A stretch of DNA of 45,597 nt. Origin: Opitutaceae bacterium. GTDB taxonomy: Bacteria; Verrucomicrobiota; Verrucomicrobiia; Opitutales; Opitutaceae. Shown in pieces: positions 1-7,055 of this stretch. Where the stretch lies: contig JAUYAK010000120.1 of assembly GCA_030693515.1 (NCBI GenBank), positions 1 through 45,597 on the forward strand, read 5' to 3'. The position numbers were made by a program, and so were the translations under genes. The notes beneath the pieces were generated by a model. It was not told the origin of the DNA. It saw nothing but the letters and a program-made list of their open reading frames with translations, and did not search any database. The number at the start of each line of letters is the position of its first letter. Positions within the stretch are counted from its first letter, which is position 1.

Positions 1-229
1 CGACGGCGGCGAGCGCGAGGCCGGCGCAAAACCAGACGCGCACGCGCCGGGCCGCGGTCGCCGCCGGCGCGGAGAGCGGGGCGAACTCAAGCGACCGCGC
101 GCCGGCCTCGGCGCGCAGGATTTTCGGCCGCGTCTGCGCGACGGCGCGGCGGCGGTGCGTGAGTTCCCACGCGAGCCCGGCCACGGGCAGGAGCAGCAGC
201 CAGAGGAGATGCGGCCAGGCGAAGGTCAT
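1..229 (-). CDS. BatB-like membrane protein, N-terminal part (cut by window edge)
   Basis: Only the first 76 codons are inside the window. The ATG at 229-227 overlaps the stop of the upstream vWA gene as ATGA. The protein starts MTFAWPHLLWLLLLPVAGLA, a hydrophobic segment, continues with a basic stretch (THRRR), and has a second hydrophobic segment (VWFCAGLALAAV) at the cut. This N-terminal layout is typical of the second vWA membrane protein (BatB-like) that follows BatA in MoxR/DUF58/vWA clusters. The vWA domain itself would lie outside the window, so the family call rests on operon position and topology only. Confidence 0.6.
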   Translation of the reverse strand, partial: MTFAWPHLLWLLLLPVAGLAWELTHRRRAVAQTRPKILRAEAGARSLEFAPLSAPAATAARRVRVWFCAGLALAAV

Positions 230-1245
230 GCGACGGCCTCCTGCCGCCACACGGGGCGGGCGCCGAGCGCGGCGGCGGTGAGCAGCGCGAGGCCAGGCAC
301 GGCCAGCCACCAGAACAGCTCGGTCGTGAGGAGGTAGCTCTTGGCCTGGAATTCGATCTTCTGGGCGCGGTCGATGGCCTTGAACGCATCGGCGATCGTG
401 TCGGCATCGGCCACGCGGAAGAATTTCCCGCCCGTGGCCTCGGCGATCTGGCGGAGCTGGCCCTCGTCGAGATCGGAGAACTGGCGGCGCTGGCCGATGC
501 GGCGATTCTGGTCGTCGTAAACCGGCACGTTCACGTAGCCCTCGCGACCGGAGCCGATGGTGTAAACCGGAATGCCGCGCGACTTGGCGATCTCGGCGGC
601 CTGCTGGGGCTGGAGCGCGCCGCGGTTGTTGGCGCCATCGGTCATAAGGACGACGAAGGCACCGATGCGTTTGCCCCCGCTGTCGCGCTTGGCTTGCTCG
701 AGCCGCGTGAGTGCGACGCCGAGGCCATCGCCGATGGCGGTGCCGTCCTCGATCATGCCGATGCGCACGCGCGTGAGCTGGCGCGAGAGCCAGCCGTGGT
801 CGAAGGTGAGCGGCGCCATCGTGTAGGCCCGGCCGGAAAACAGCACGATGCCGATGCGGTCGGACGGGCGGCGGTCGATGAAGGCCTGGATGACGGGCTT
901 GAGGGCCTGGAGGCGGTTGACGGGTTCGCCGTCGCGCGTGAAGTCCTCGGCGCGCATCGAGCTCGAGAGATCGATGGCGAGCATGATGTCGTAGCCCTCG
1001 GAGCGGACTTCGCGCTTGTCCTCGATCTCCTGGGGCCGGGCCAGCGCGCCGATCAGCAGCACGAGGCCGAGGAACGCGAGCGCCACGGGCCAGCGCGACG
1101 GCGCGGCGAGCGACGGGCGGTGCCAGGCGGCGGCAAACGGCACGAGCAGCACGGGCACGCTCCGCCGGCCGCGCAGCCACAGCACCAGCGGCAGCGCGAG
1201 CAGCGCGAGGAGCCAGACGGGATCGTGGAAATCGAGGCGGGACAT
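226..1245 (-). CDS. vWA domain membrane protein, BatA-like
   Basis: 339 residues. Two N-terminal hydrophobic segments (about 10-24 and 53-69) precede a von Willebrand factor A domain (about 85-290) and a C-terminal hydrophobic segment (about 311-328). The metal-ion-dependent adhesion site is intact: DLSSS at 92-96, the conserved Thr in DGTAIGDGL near 169, and TDGANN at 202-207. This is the BatA architecture, with a membrane-anchored vWA domain probably facing the periplasm. The ATG at 1245 shares one base with the upstream DUF58 stop (TGATG), which argues for translational coupling and excludes the longer in-frame extension that runs antisense into the DUF58 gene. Role by family: partner of the MoxR ATPase in envelope or stress functions; the substrate is unknown. 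Confidence 0.88.
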   Translation of the reverse strand: MSRLDFHDPVWLLALLALPLVLWLRGRRSVPVLLVPFAAAWHRPSLAAPSRWPVALAFLGLVLLIGALARPQEIEDKREVRSEGYDIMLAIDLSSSMRAEDFTRDGEPVNRLQALKPVIQAFIDRRPSDRIGIVLFSGRAYTMAPLTFDHGWLSRQLTRVRIGMIEDGTAIGDGLGVALTRLEQAKRDSGGKRIGAFVVLMTDGANNRGALQPQQAAEIAKSRGIPVYTIGSGREGYVNVPVYDDQNRRIGQRRQFSDLDEGQLRQIAEATGGKFFRVADADTIADAFKAIDRAQKIEFQAKSYLLTTELFWWLAVPGLALLTAAALGARPVWRQEAVA

Positions 1246-2165
1246 CAGCGGGTGCCGGTTTTCATGCGCGCGTGGAAGAAGCGCACGAGGGCATCGAGGC
1301 GGTTCTGATCGGTGCCGACGACGAGGCGGCTGAGCGCATCGGGAAACAGGGCGTGCCACGACTCGTCGCGGCTGCGGCGCCAGGCGGCGTGCGCAGCGCG
1401 CTCGGCGGCGCTGCCTTCGAGCGTCACGAGCCGCCCCACGGTGGGATCGTAGGCGGCGAAGCTCTCGCCGGCCGGTAGCGCGCGCTCCCACGGATCGTCG
1501 ACGCGGAAGCCCATGGTCTGGTAGCGGCGCTGAAGCACAGCCCAGCCCTCGGGCGCGGGGCGCGGGGGGAAATCGCCGAGCCAGATGAGCACGCTGTGCT
1601 TGGGCGCGGCGCGGGCGAGGAAGCGCCACGGCAGCTCCGGCGCGGAATCGGTGGCGGCGGGCGGGGGTTGGGCGAGGAGGGTCGCGGCCGCGTGCATGAT
1701 CTGGCCGCGGCCGCGGACGGGCTCGCGGAAAAGATTCCCGCGCGGCGAGCAGTGGGCGAAGCCCACGCGGTCGCGGTTGACGGCACCGAGCAGCATCACG
1801 AGGCCGGCGAGTTCAAGGAGCGCCTCGCGCTTGGACTGCGCGCCGGAGCCGAAGTGCAGCGAAGGCGAATCCTCCAGCACGAGCAGGAGCGTGACCTCGC
1901 GCTCCTCGACGAATTTCTTCCGGTAGGGTTCGCCGAGGCGCGCGGTGACGTTCCAGTCGATGTCGCGCACGTCGTCGCCGAAGGTGTATTTCACCACTTG
2001 GTCGAACTCCATGCCGCGGCCGCGGAAGGCGGAGCGGTATTCGCCGCTGAGGATGTTCTCGACGGCGTGGCGCACGCGCCATTCGAGCTGGCGCAGCAGG
2101 GCCAGCGGCGACGGGGACGGCGCGGCTGGGTTCTGGGTTTTGTTGTCTGGATTTTCGATTTTCAC
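1245..2165 (-). CDS. DUF58 domain protein
   Basis: 306 residues with a GTG start. The DUF58 signature is clear: the GRGMEFDQVVKYTFGDDVR segment, then IDWNVTARLGEPYRKKFVEE, in the first third. A vWA-like fold follows, with LEDSPSL where a full MIDAS would read DxSxS, so metal binding is doubtful. No signal peptide or membrane segment is seen, unlike its vWA neighbours. It lies between moxR (upstream) and the vWA genes (downstream), the standard MoxR-DUF58-vWA order, and its stop overlaps the next start. The first about 12 residues (KIENPDNKTQNP) are unlike the rest, so the true start could lie slightly further in, but no ATG is available before the conserved region. Confidence 0.87.
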   Translation of the reverse strand: MKIENPDNKTQNPAAPSPSPLALLRQLEWRVRHAVENILSGEYRSAFRGRGMEFDQVVKYTFGDDVRDIDWNVTARLGEPYRKKFVEEREVTLLLVLEDSPSLHFGSGAQSKREALLELAGLVMLLGAVNRDRVGFAHCSPRGNLFREPVRGRGQIMHAAATLLAQPPPAATDSAPELPWRFLARAAPKHSVLIWLGDFPPRPAPEGWAVLQRRYQTMGFRVDDPWERALPAGESFAAYDPTVGRLVTLEGSAAERAAHAAWRRSRDESWHALFPDALSRLVVGTDQNRLDALVRFFHARMKTGTR

Positions 2166-2174
2166 GCGGCGGGT

Positions 2175-2229
2175 GGTAGGGCGAACCGTCCTCGGTGAGC
2201 CGCGGCGCGGCGGGACGCCTCGCCCTACC
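2175..2229. repeat. REP-like palindromic intergenic element
   Basis: A 55-bp imperfect palindrome sits in the 78-bp gap between moxR and the DUF58 gene. The outer arms GGTAGGGCGA (2175-2184) and TCGCCCTACC (2220-2229) are perfect 10-bp inverted repeats. The match resumes two bases further in (CGTCC against GGACG). The centre is very GC-rich. It looks like a dispersed extragenic palindrome rather than a terminator, because no T-run follows, although the RNA hairpin could tune expression of the distal genes. Confidence 0.6.
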
Positions 2230-2243
2230 TTGCGATCAATTTT

Positions 2244-3206
2244 TCAAGTCGCCGGCACGGGGGTGCGCTCGACGACTTGCGCGACGATGGTGTCGGGCGT
2301 GATTTCCTCGGCTTCGGCCTCGTAGGTGAGGCCGATGCGGTGGCGCAGGACATCGGGCGCGAGTTCCTGGATGAGGGCGGGTGAGAGGTAGTCCTGCCCG
2401 CGCAGCCACGCGAGCGCGCGGCCGGCCTGATAGAGGGCGAGCGAGGCGCGCGGCGAGGCGCCGAAGTTAAGGTAGCGTTTCGCGCCGGCGTTTTTCTCCG
2501 CGAGCGCACGGGTGCCGCGCACGACGGCGAGGATGTAGGCCTGCACCGCGGGCGAGAGGTGGATCGCGTCCACCTGCGAGCGGAGCGCGAGCAGCTCCTC
2601 GCCGCTCGAGACGGCGGCGATGGCGGGCTGCTTCGTGATCTGGCCCCAGCGTTGCATCATCGCCGATTCCTCCTCGGCGGTCGGGTAATCGACGATGAGC
2701 TTGAAAAGAAACCGATCCGTCTGCGCCTCGGGCAAGGGGTAGGTGCCCTCCTGCTCGACGGGGTTTTGCGTGGCCATCACGAAGAACGGCCGGGGCAGCA
2801 GGTGGGTCTTGCCGCCGATGGTGACCTGCCGCTCCTGCATGCCCTCGAGCAGCGCGCTCTGGACCTTGGCGGGGGCGCGGTTGATTTCGTCGGCGAGGAC
2901 GAGGTTGGCGAAGATGGGGCCGTGGTGCGCGGTGAACTCGCCGTTCTTGGGCGAGAAGATCATCGTGCCGACGACATCGCTCGGCAGCAGATCCGGCGTG
3001 AACTGGATGCGCTCGAACTGCACGCCGAGGGCGGAGCCGAGCGATTTGACGAGGAGCGTCTTCGCGAGACCGGGCATGCCCTCGAGGAGCACGTGGCCGT
3101 TGGCGAGGAGCGCGACGAGCAGGCGCTCGACGACGACATCCTGGCCGATGACGGCCTTGCCGATTTCATCGCGGAGTTTCTGGGACCAGACGGGACCGGT
3201 GGACAT
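2244..3206 (-). CDS. moxR: MoxR-family AAA+ ATPase
   Basis: 320 residues, the usual MoxR length. Walker A is GMPGLAKT (43-50), Walker B is LVLADEINR (102-110), sensor 1 is ATQNP (145-149), and the TDRF segment (164-167) is typical of the family. The C-terminal lid carries the MoxR-type RYLNFGASPR segment. It is the first gene of the minus-strand cluster with the DUF58 and two vWA genes. By family, MoxR ATPases act as chaperone-like remodelers of metal-binding or envelope proteins with vWA partners. The 94-bp gap to the divergent gene at 3301 must hold its promoter, but no clear elements were picked out. Confidence 0.92.
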   Translation of the reverse strand: MSTGPVWSQKLRDEIGKAVIGQDVVVERLLVALLANGHVLLEGMPGLAKTLLVKSLGSALGVQFERIQFTPDLLPSDVVGTMIFSPKNGEFTAHHGPIFANLVLADEINRAPAKVQSALLEGMQERQVTIGGKTHLLPRPFFVMATQNPVEQEGTYPLPEAQTDRFLFKLIVDYPTAEEESAMMQRWGQITKQPAIAAVSSGEELLALRSQVDAIHLSPAVQAYILAVVRGTRALAEKNAGAKRYLNFGASPRASLALYQAGRALAWLRGQDYLSPALIQELAPDVLRHRIGLTYEAEAEEITPDTIVAQVVERTPVPAT

Positions 3207-3300
3207 GGAGCGAAGGAGAGTGGAAGAAGGAGGAGGCAGGCGGGTGCGCGTTTGACTCGGGAGCGGAGGAATAGTTTCCCTAGGAGGAAAGGAAGCGGCG

Positions 3301-3699
3301 ATGGCTTTACCAACTCAAATCGAGACGCGGCTCGCGGCCGTCGGCGTGCGCGCTGCGGACGTGGAGGAGAGGTTCGTGCGCGGCGCCGGCCCCGGCGGCC
3401 AGAAAATCAACAAAACCAGCAGCACCGTGTGGCTGCGGCACGGGCCGACGGGCACCGAAGTGCGCTGCCAGCGCGAGCGCTCGCAGGCCGCCAACCGCGA
3501 GCTGGCCTGGGCGGAGTTGTGCGCGAAGCTCGAGAAGCGGGCGCGGGTGGCGCGCGCGGCGGTCGTGGATGCGCGGGAGGAGGAGCGCCGCCGCACTCGC
3601 CAGAAGTCGCGCGGGCAGAAGGTGCGGATGATTCAGGCGAAAAAGCACCGCGCCGACCACAAGGCGAAGCGTGGCCGCGTGGGCGGGGAGGGGTGGTGA
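3301..3699 (+). CDS. Small GGQ-domain peptidyl-tRNA hydrolase / release-factor-like protein
   Basis: 132 residues. The N-terminal half is the catalytic domain of class I release factors, with GAGPGGQKINKTSS at 28-41. GGQ (32-34) is the tripeptide that hydrolyses peptidyl-tRNA. The C-terminal half is very basic (RRRTRQKSRGQK, then AKKHRADHKAKR), suited to ribosomal RNA contact. There is no codon-recognition domain, so it should act on stalled ribosomes in the manner of ArfB/YaeJ or C12orf65. The GPGGQ form is closer to the C12orf65 type than to the GAGGQ of classical RFs. AGGAGG at 3282-3287 lies 13 nt before the ATG, a somewhat long spacing, and supports this start. It is transcribed divergently from moxR. 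Confidence 0.88.
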   Translation: MALPTQIETRLAAVGVRAADVEERFVRGAGPGGQKINKTSSTVWLRHGPTGTEVRCQRERSQAANRELAWAELCAKLEKRARVARAAVVDAREEERRRTRQKSRGQKVRMIQAKKHRADHKAKRGRVGGEGW

Positions 3700-3721
3700 A
3701 CGCGGAGCGATTTCGCGGCGG

Positions 3722-3958
3722 ATGAAATTTGGTTTGGCCGTCGCGCCCCAAAACGGTTTGTTTGCCGGCGTGGATCGCAACGAACAGATTTTCGAGGAGG
3801 CGCGCCGGGCTGGCATCGATCTCGATCTGATCGATACCAATCTCGCGCTTTCGGTGGAGGAACGCTGGCGGCAGCACGACGGGGCGTTGCGTTTGGTTTT
3901 GAAACTCCAGCAGGCGAAGGCAGCACGTGACGCCGGACTTCAGCCAGCTCATCATTAG
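3722..3958 (+). CDS. Small protein coupled to a nucleotidyltransferase
   Basis: 78 residues, no family recognised with certainty. The ATG at 3722 is preferred over an in-frame ATG at 3671 because the longer form would overlap the GGQ gene. The protein is mixed and partly helical, with an acidic middle (DLDLIDTNLALSVEERW) and a basic end. Its 3' end overlaps the next gene by 32 nt, so the two are almost certainly co-translated. Small proteins encoded just upstream of minimal nucleotidyltransferases are often their partner or antitoxin, but that role is inference here. Confidence 0.6.
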   Translation: MKFGLAVAPQNGLFAGVDRNEQIFEEARRAGIDLDLIDTNLALSVEERWRQHDGALRLVLKLQQAKAARDAGLQPAHH

Positions 3959-4409
3959 GCTGGCGGATGCCGGCTTTGGATTCGTGATCATCGGTGGCTA
4001 TGCCGCCGTGACCCATGGTTCTGCACGCGTGACGCGGGATCTCGATGTATGCGCAGTGCTCACCAACGAGAATGTCGAATTGCTGCGACGCACGCTGGCG
4101 GAGTGGAATCCCCGCCACCGGATGACACCGCAGCGGCTTTCGTTCCTCAAGTTTCCCGCCGCGGGGCAACCTATAAACAACCTCTATCTGGAGACCGACG
4201 TTGGCGTGATCGATATTTTGACTTCGGTGCTCGGAATAGGTGATTTTTCCCGCCTGAAGCAGAATGCCGAGCGGTTGGAAATCGATGGCCGGACGTGCTG
4301 GGTGATTTCGCTGGAGGATTTGATCGTGGCCAAGGAAGCGGTCGGCCGGGAACATGACCTGCTGACCGCCAAGGAACTCCGCGCCATCGCGGCGAAGCGC
4401 GGCCAGTAA
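3927..4409 (+). CDS. Minimal nucleotidyltransferase (AbiEii/DUF6036-like)
   Basis: 160 residues, GTG start inside the preceding small gene. The Pol-beta-type fold is visible: GGYAAVTHG (23-31), then TRDLDV with D38 and D40, and a third acidic residue near D96 in VIDIL. The C-terminal ISLEDLIVAKEAVGREHD helix is the usual end of DUF6036/AbiEii-type domains, which transfer a nucleotide to RNA or protein. With the upstream small gene it forms a two-gene unit resembling a toxin-antitoxin or abortive-infection pair. The AT content is a little above that of the flanking genes, consistent with acquisition. The target cannot be read from sequence. Confidence 0.78.
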   Translation: MTPDFSQLIIRLADAGFGFVIIGGYAAVTHGSARVTRDLDVCAVLTNENVELLRRTLAEWNPRHRMTPQRLSFLKFPAAGQPINNLYLETDVGVIDILTSVLGIGDFSRLKQNAERLEIDGRTCWVISLEDLIVAKEAVGREHDLLTAKELRAIAAKRGQ

Positions 4410-4429
4410 TCGCTCGCGCCGCGCCGTGC

Positions 4430-5236
4430 TCACCCCGGCGTCACGGTGTCGCCGACGCGCACCGGGCCGGATTTCGTCTCGTGGATAAGGTTTCGGCCGA
4501 AATTCACGTCGGTAGGATCGCTGGCGTCGCGGCGGTAGGTGGCGAGCGTGCGGAGCGGTTCCTTGCCGCGCTCGCCGGTGAGCGGGTCGGTCGTGGTCAC
4601 GATGCAGCGCGCGCACGGGCCGCCCGCGCGGAAGATCGCCTCGCCGATGCGGACGCGCGGCCACGTGTCCTCGTCGAACGCGGCGCAGCCGCTCACGACG
4701 AGGTTGGGCCGGAAGCGATCCATCGGGAGCGGGAAATCGAGGCGGTCGTTGAGATCGGCGAGAGAGGCTTCGCTGACGACGAGCAGCGGATAGGCATCGG
4801 CAAACGTGACGGCGTCGCCGGGGCGCGCGGCGGGCTTGAGGATCGGGCGGGAGAATTTTTCGCCGACGCGCACGAGCCGGCAGCGCGTTGCGAGAAAATC
4901 CGCGAGCAACGCCGCCGCGTCGTCGCCGCAATCCTCGGCGAGCAGGCCCTCGCTTTGCCACACGCTGACGGTGCGCAGCGCCGCCGCCGGATCGGACGCG
5001 CGCGGCACACGCACGGTGCGGCTGGAAGCGATCGAGAGCGTGAGATGCGTGGCGTCGAGGGCCGTCGTGACCAGCGCCATCCGCGGATGCGTGCGCTGGG
5101 TCATGAATTTTCCGTGCGCATCGACGACGAGGAAGCGCCGGTCGCCGACGAGGCCAAGCCCGTCGAGCGTCGCGGTGGGCACGGCGCAGCCGCGGAGGGA
5201 TTTGACGGGATAGAGGAAGAGGCCGGAGAGGTGCAT
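4430..5236 (-). CDS. MOSC domain protein (YcbX-like)
   Basis: 268 residues. The N-terminal MOSC beta-barrel domain begins at the ATG at 5236 with LSGLFLYPVKSLRG. The C-terminal MOSC domain has DRFRPNLVV (173-181) and the cysteine pair in GGPCARC (C208, C211); the conserved Cys of this family binds molybdenum or carries sulfur. Homologues such as YcbX reduce N-hydroxylated compounds with molybdenum cofactor, so a cytoplasmic molybdo-sulfur redox role is likely. The longer upstream open frame has no MOSC similarity and was dropped. It converges on the nucleotidyltransferase gene with a 20-bp gap. Confidence 0.88.
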   Translation of the reverse strand: MHLSGLFLYPVKSLRGCAVPTATLDGLGLVGDRRFLVVDAHGKFMTQRTHPRMALVTTALDATHLTLSIASSRTVRVPRASDPAAALRTVSVWQSEGLLAEDCGDDAAALLADFLATRCRLVRVGEKFSRPILKPAARPGDAVTFADAYPLLVVSEASLADLNDRLDFPLPMDRFRPNLVVSGCAAFDEDTWPRVRIGEAIFRAGGPCARCIVTTTDPLTGERGKEPLRTLATYRRDASDPTDVNFGRNLIHETKSGPVRVGDTVTPG

Positions 5237-5372
5237 CGGGCGCGGGAGGGAGCCAGGGGCGGCGCGGCGCCTTCCGCAATCGCAGACCAACTGTTCCGGG
5301 TCCGGGCGTGGGGCGCTGGCAAGCGGCGCAGGGCAAAGGCGCGTGCCGTATCGCCTGGGGCGGCCCCCGTCG

Positions 5373-7055
5373 TCACTGCGCCGCCGCCAGCTCGGCGCGC
5401 AACGCGCGGATTTCCGTTTCGGTGGCCTTGTCCGTCGCCGCGCCGGCACAGGCGTCGAGCACGGCGGCCGCCTCGGCTTTTTTCCCGTGGCGCGCGAGGG
5501 CGAGGGCGATGGGGTAGGCCACCTCCGCGCGGGTGGCATAGAGCCGGGCGCCGCGCTCCAGCTCCGTCCATTCCGCCGGGCTGGGCGGGAGTGTGCAAAG
5601 CGCCCAGGCTTCGGCGAGGAGAGCGAAGACCTCGGGCAGCGGCGGCGCCTGGCCGAGGGCCCGTTGCAGGGGCTGGAAAACCGGTGCGAGTTCGGTGAAG
5701 GAAAACCGCTGCTCCGCGGGGGCTCCTTCGCGCAGCGCGGCGAAGCGGAGCAGGGCGAGCTCATGGTAGGCCCGCGGCCGCGCCACGCCGGCGGCGACGG
5801 CGGGCTCGAGGAAGGAGCCCGCGCCAGCGGGATTGCCCGCGTCGATCTCGCAGAGTCCCATCGTCGCGAGCAGCCGCGGGTCGCGGTCGCCGGCGTCGTA
5901 GGCGCGGCGCAGCGTGCGGCGCGCCTGCGCGATGTAGGGCTCGCGGACCTGCGGGAGCCGGCGGTGGACGTGCCCGACGGCGAGGCGCTCCCATTCGCCC
6001 CGGATGCGGGCGATCTGGCCGGGCGTGGCGTTCTTCACTTCGAAGCGCGGCAGAGGCGGCAGCGCCCCCGGACTGATCCAGGCGGTCTCTTGCACGGCTT
6101 TCGGCAGATAGTCGCTGAGCCGGTCACGCAGCTCGGCGAAATCGAAGCCGAAGCACGCCTCGAAAAACTCCTCCGTCACCGGGCCCTCGGCCGCGCGCGC
6201 GGCGAATTTCCAGAGGGCCTCGCGTGTCGCGCCGCCGGTGACGATGGCCCAGCGGAAGAACAGCTCCTGCGTCGCCCTCCGGGCCGCCGCGCGGCGGGGG
6301 TGGCGGTTTTCCACGGCCCGCACGGCCTCGGGCGCGAAGAGTTCGCTGGCCGGCAGCAGCGCGCGCGGGTGGGTGGGATCGCTCGCGAGCGCGTCGCTCT
6401 CCCGCTCGCTGTGCCAGAGGAGCGGGGCGAGCGTGATCGGGTTGAGCGCGAGGTCCGCCCGGTGCCACGCGCGCTCGATGCCTTCGACCAGCCAGCCGGG
6501 CAGCTCCGGCACGCGGCCCTTGAGCAGGAAGCGCACATGGCTCGGCGCGATGCCGAGGCCGGCGGCGTTGAACTGGGCCTCGTCGATGTAAACGATCGAG
6601 GCGTGCATGTCGCGGTCCGCGAGCCGCATGTTGGGCGCGATGTTCACACGTTCGCCGCGCCGGCCTTCGCCGCCGGATTCGTCCCGCGCCTGCAGCTCGC
6701 GCTGGATGTCCGCGCTGATCGTCTGCTCCAGGCCCTGCGAGTAGAGCACGAGCACCTCGGGCACGTCCGTCCGCGCCAAAAACTCCCCCGGCACCAGCGC
6801 CCGCACGAGCTGCATCTGCGCCAGCCAGGCCTCGATGAACTGCCGGGTCGTGGTGACGGTGCACCGCGAGAGAAATTCCGCGCCGCCCACGTTCGCATGC
6901 AGCCACGGCACGCTCGAAACGGATTCCTCGACCATCATCGGCGGCAGCTCAATCGCGGGGCCTGCAGCCCGGGCTGCGGCGGCCTGCCCGCGCGGGCCCG
7001 CCCAGCCGGCAGCCAAGCCCAGCGCGAGCCATATGATCACGGTCGGGCGGCTCAT
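5373..7055 (-). CDS. Secreted TPR protein with degenerate peptidase-MA-like domain
   Basis: 560 residues with a signal peptide (about 1-25). The segment SHVRFLL (172-178) followed by LPGWLVEGIE (185-194) resembles the zinc peptidase MA-like layout, where HExxH is followed by 'lPxWlxEG'. Here H173 and E191 remain, but the Glu and second His of HExxH are replaced by Val and Leu, so metallopeptidase activity is unlikely. From about 350 to the end it is alpha-helical with TPR-like repeats (e.g. RDPRLLATMGLCEIDAGN), suited to protein binding in the periplasm or on the surface. Its ATG overlaps the stop of the upstream S9-like gene as ATGA, so the two are coupled. The domain reading is from motif layout only. 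Confidence 0.72.
   Translation of the reverse strand: MSRPTVIIWLALGLAAGWAGPRGQAAAARAAGPAIELPPMMVEESVSSVPWLHANVGGAEFLSRCTVTTTRQFIEAWLAQMQLVRALVPGEFLARTDVPEVLVLYSQGLEQTISADIQRELQARDESGGEGRRGERVNIAPNMRLADRDMHASIVYIDEAQFNAAGLGIAPSHVRFLLKGRVPELPGWLVEGIERAWHRADLALNPITLAPLLWHSERESDALASDPTHPRALLPASELFAPEAVRAVENRHPRRAAARRATQELFFRWAIVTGGATREALWKFAARAAEGPVTEEFFEACFGFDFAELRDRLSDYLPKAVQETAWISPGALPPLPRFEVKNATPGQIARIRGEWERLAVGHVHRRLPQVREPYIAQARRTLRRAYDAGDRDPRLLATMGLCEIDAGNPAGAGSFLEPAVAAGVARPRAYHELALLRFAALREGAPAEQRFSFTELAPVFQPLQRALGQAPPLPEVFALLAEAWALCTLPPSPAEWTELERGARLYATRAEVAYPIALALARHGKKAEAAAVLDACAGAATDKATETEIRALRAELAAAQ

Noticed and set aside
3252-3277. TTGACT with TAGTTT as promoter of the GGQ gene
   Set aside because: Spacing is 14 bp and both boxes are imperfect; left uncalled.
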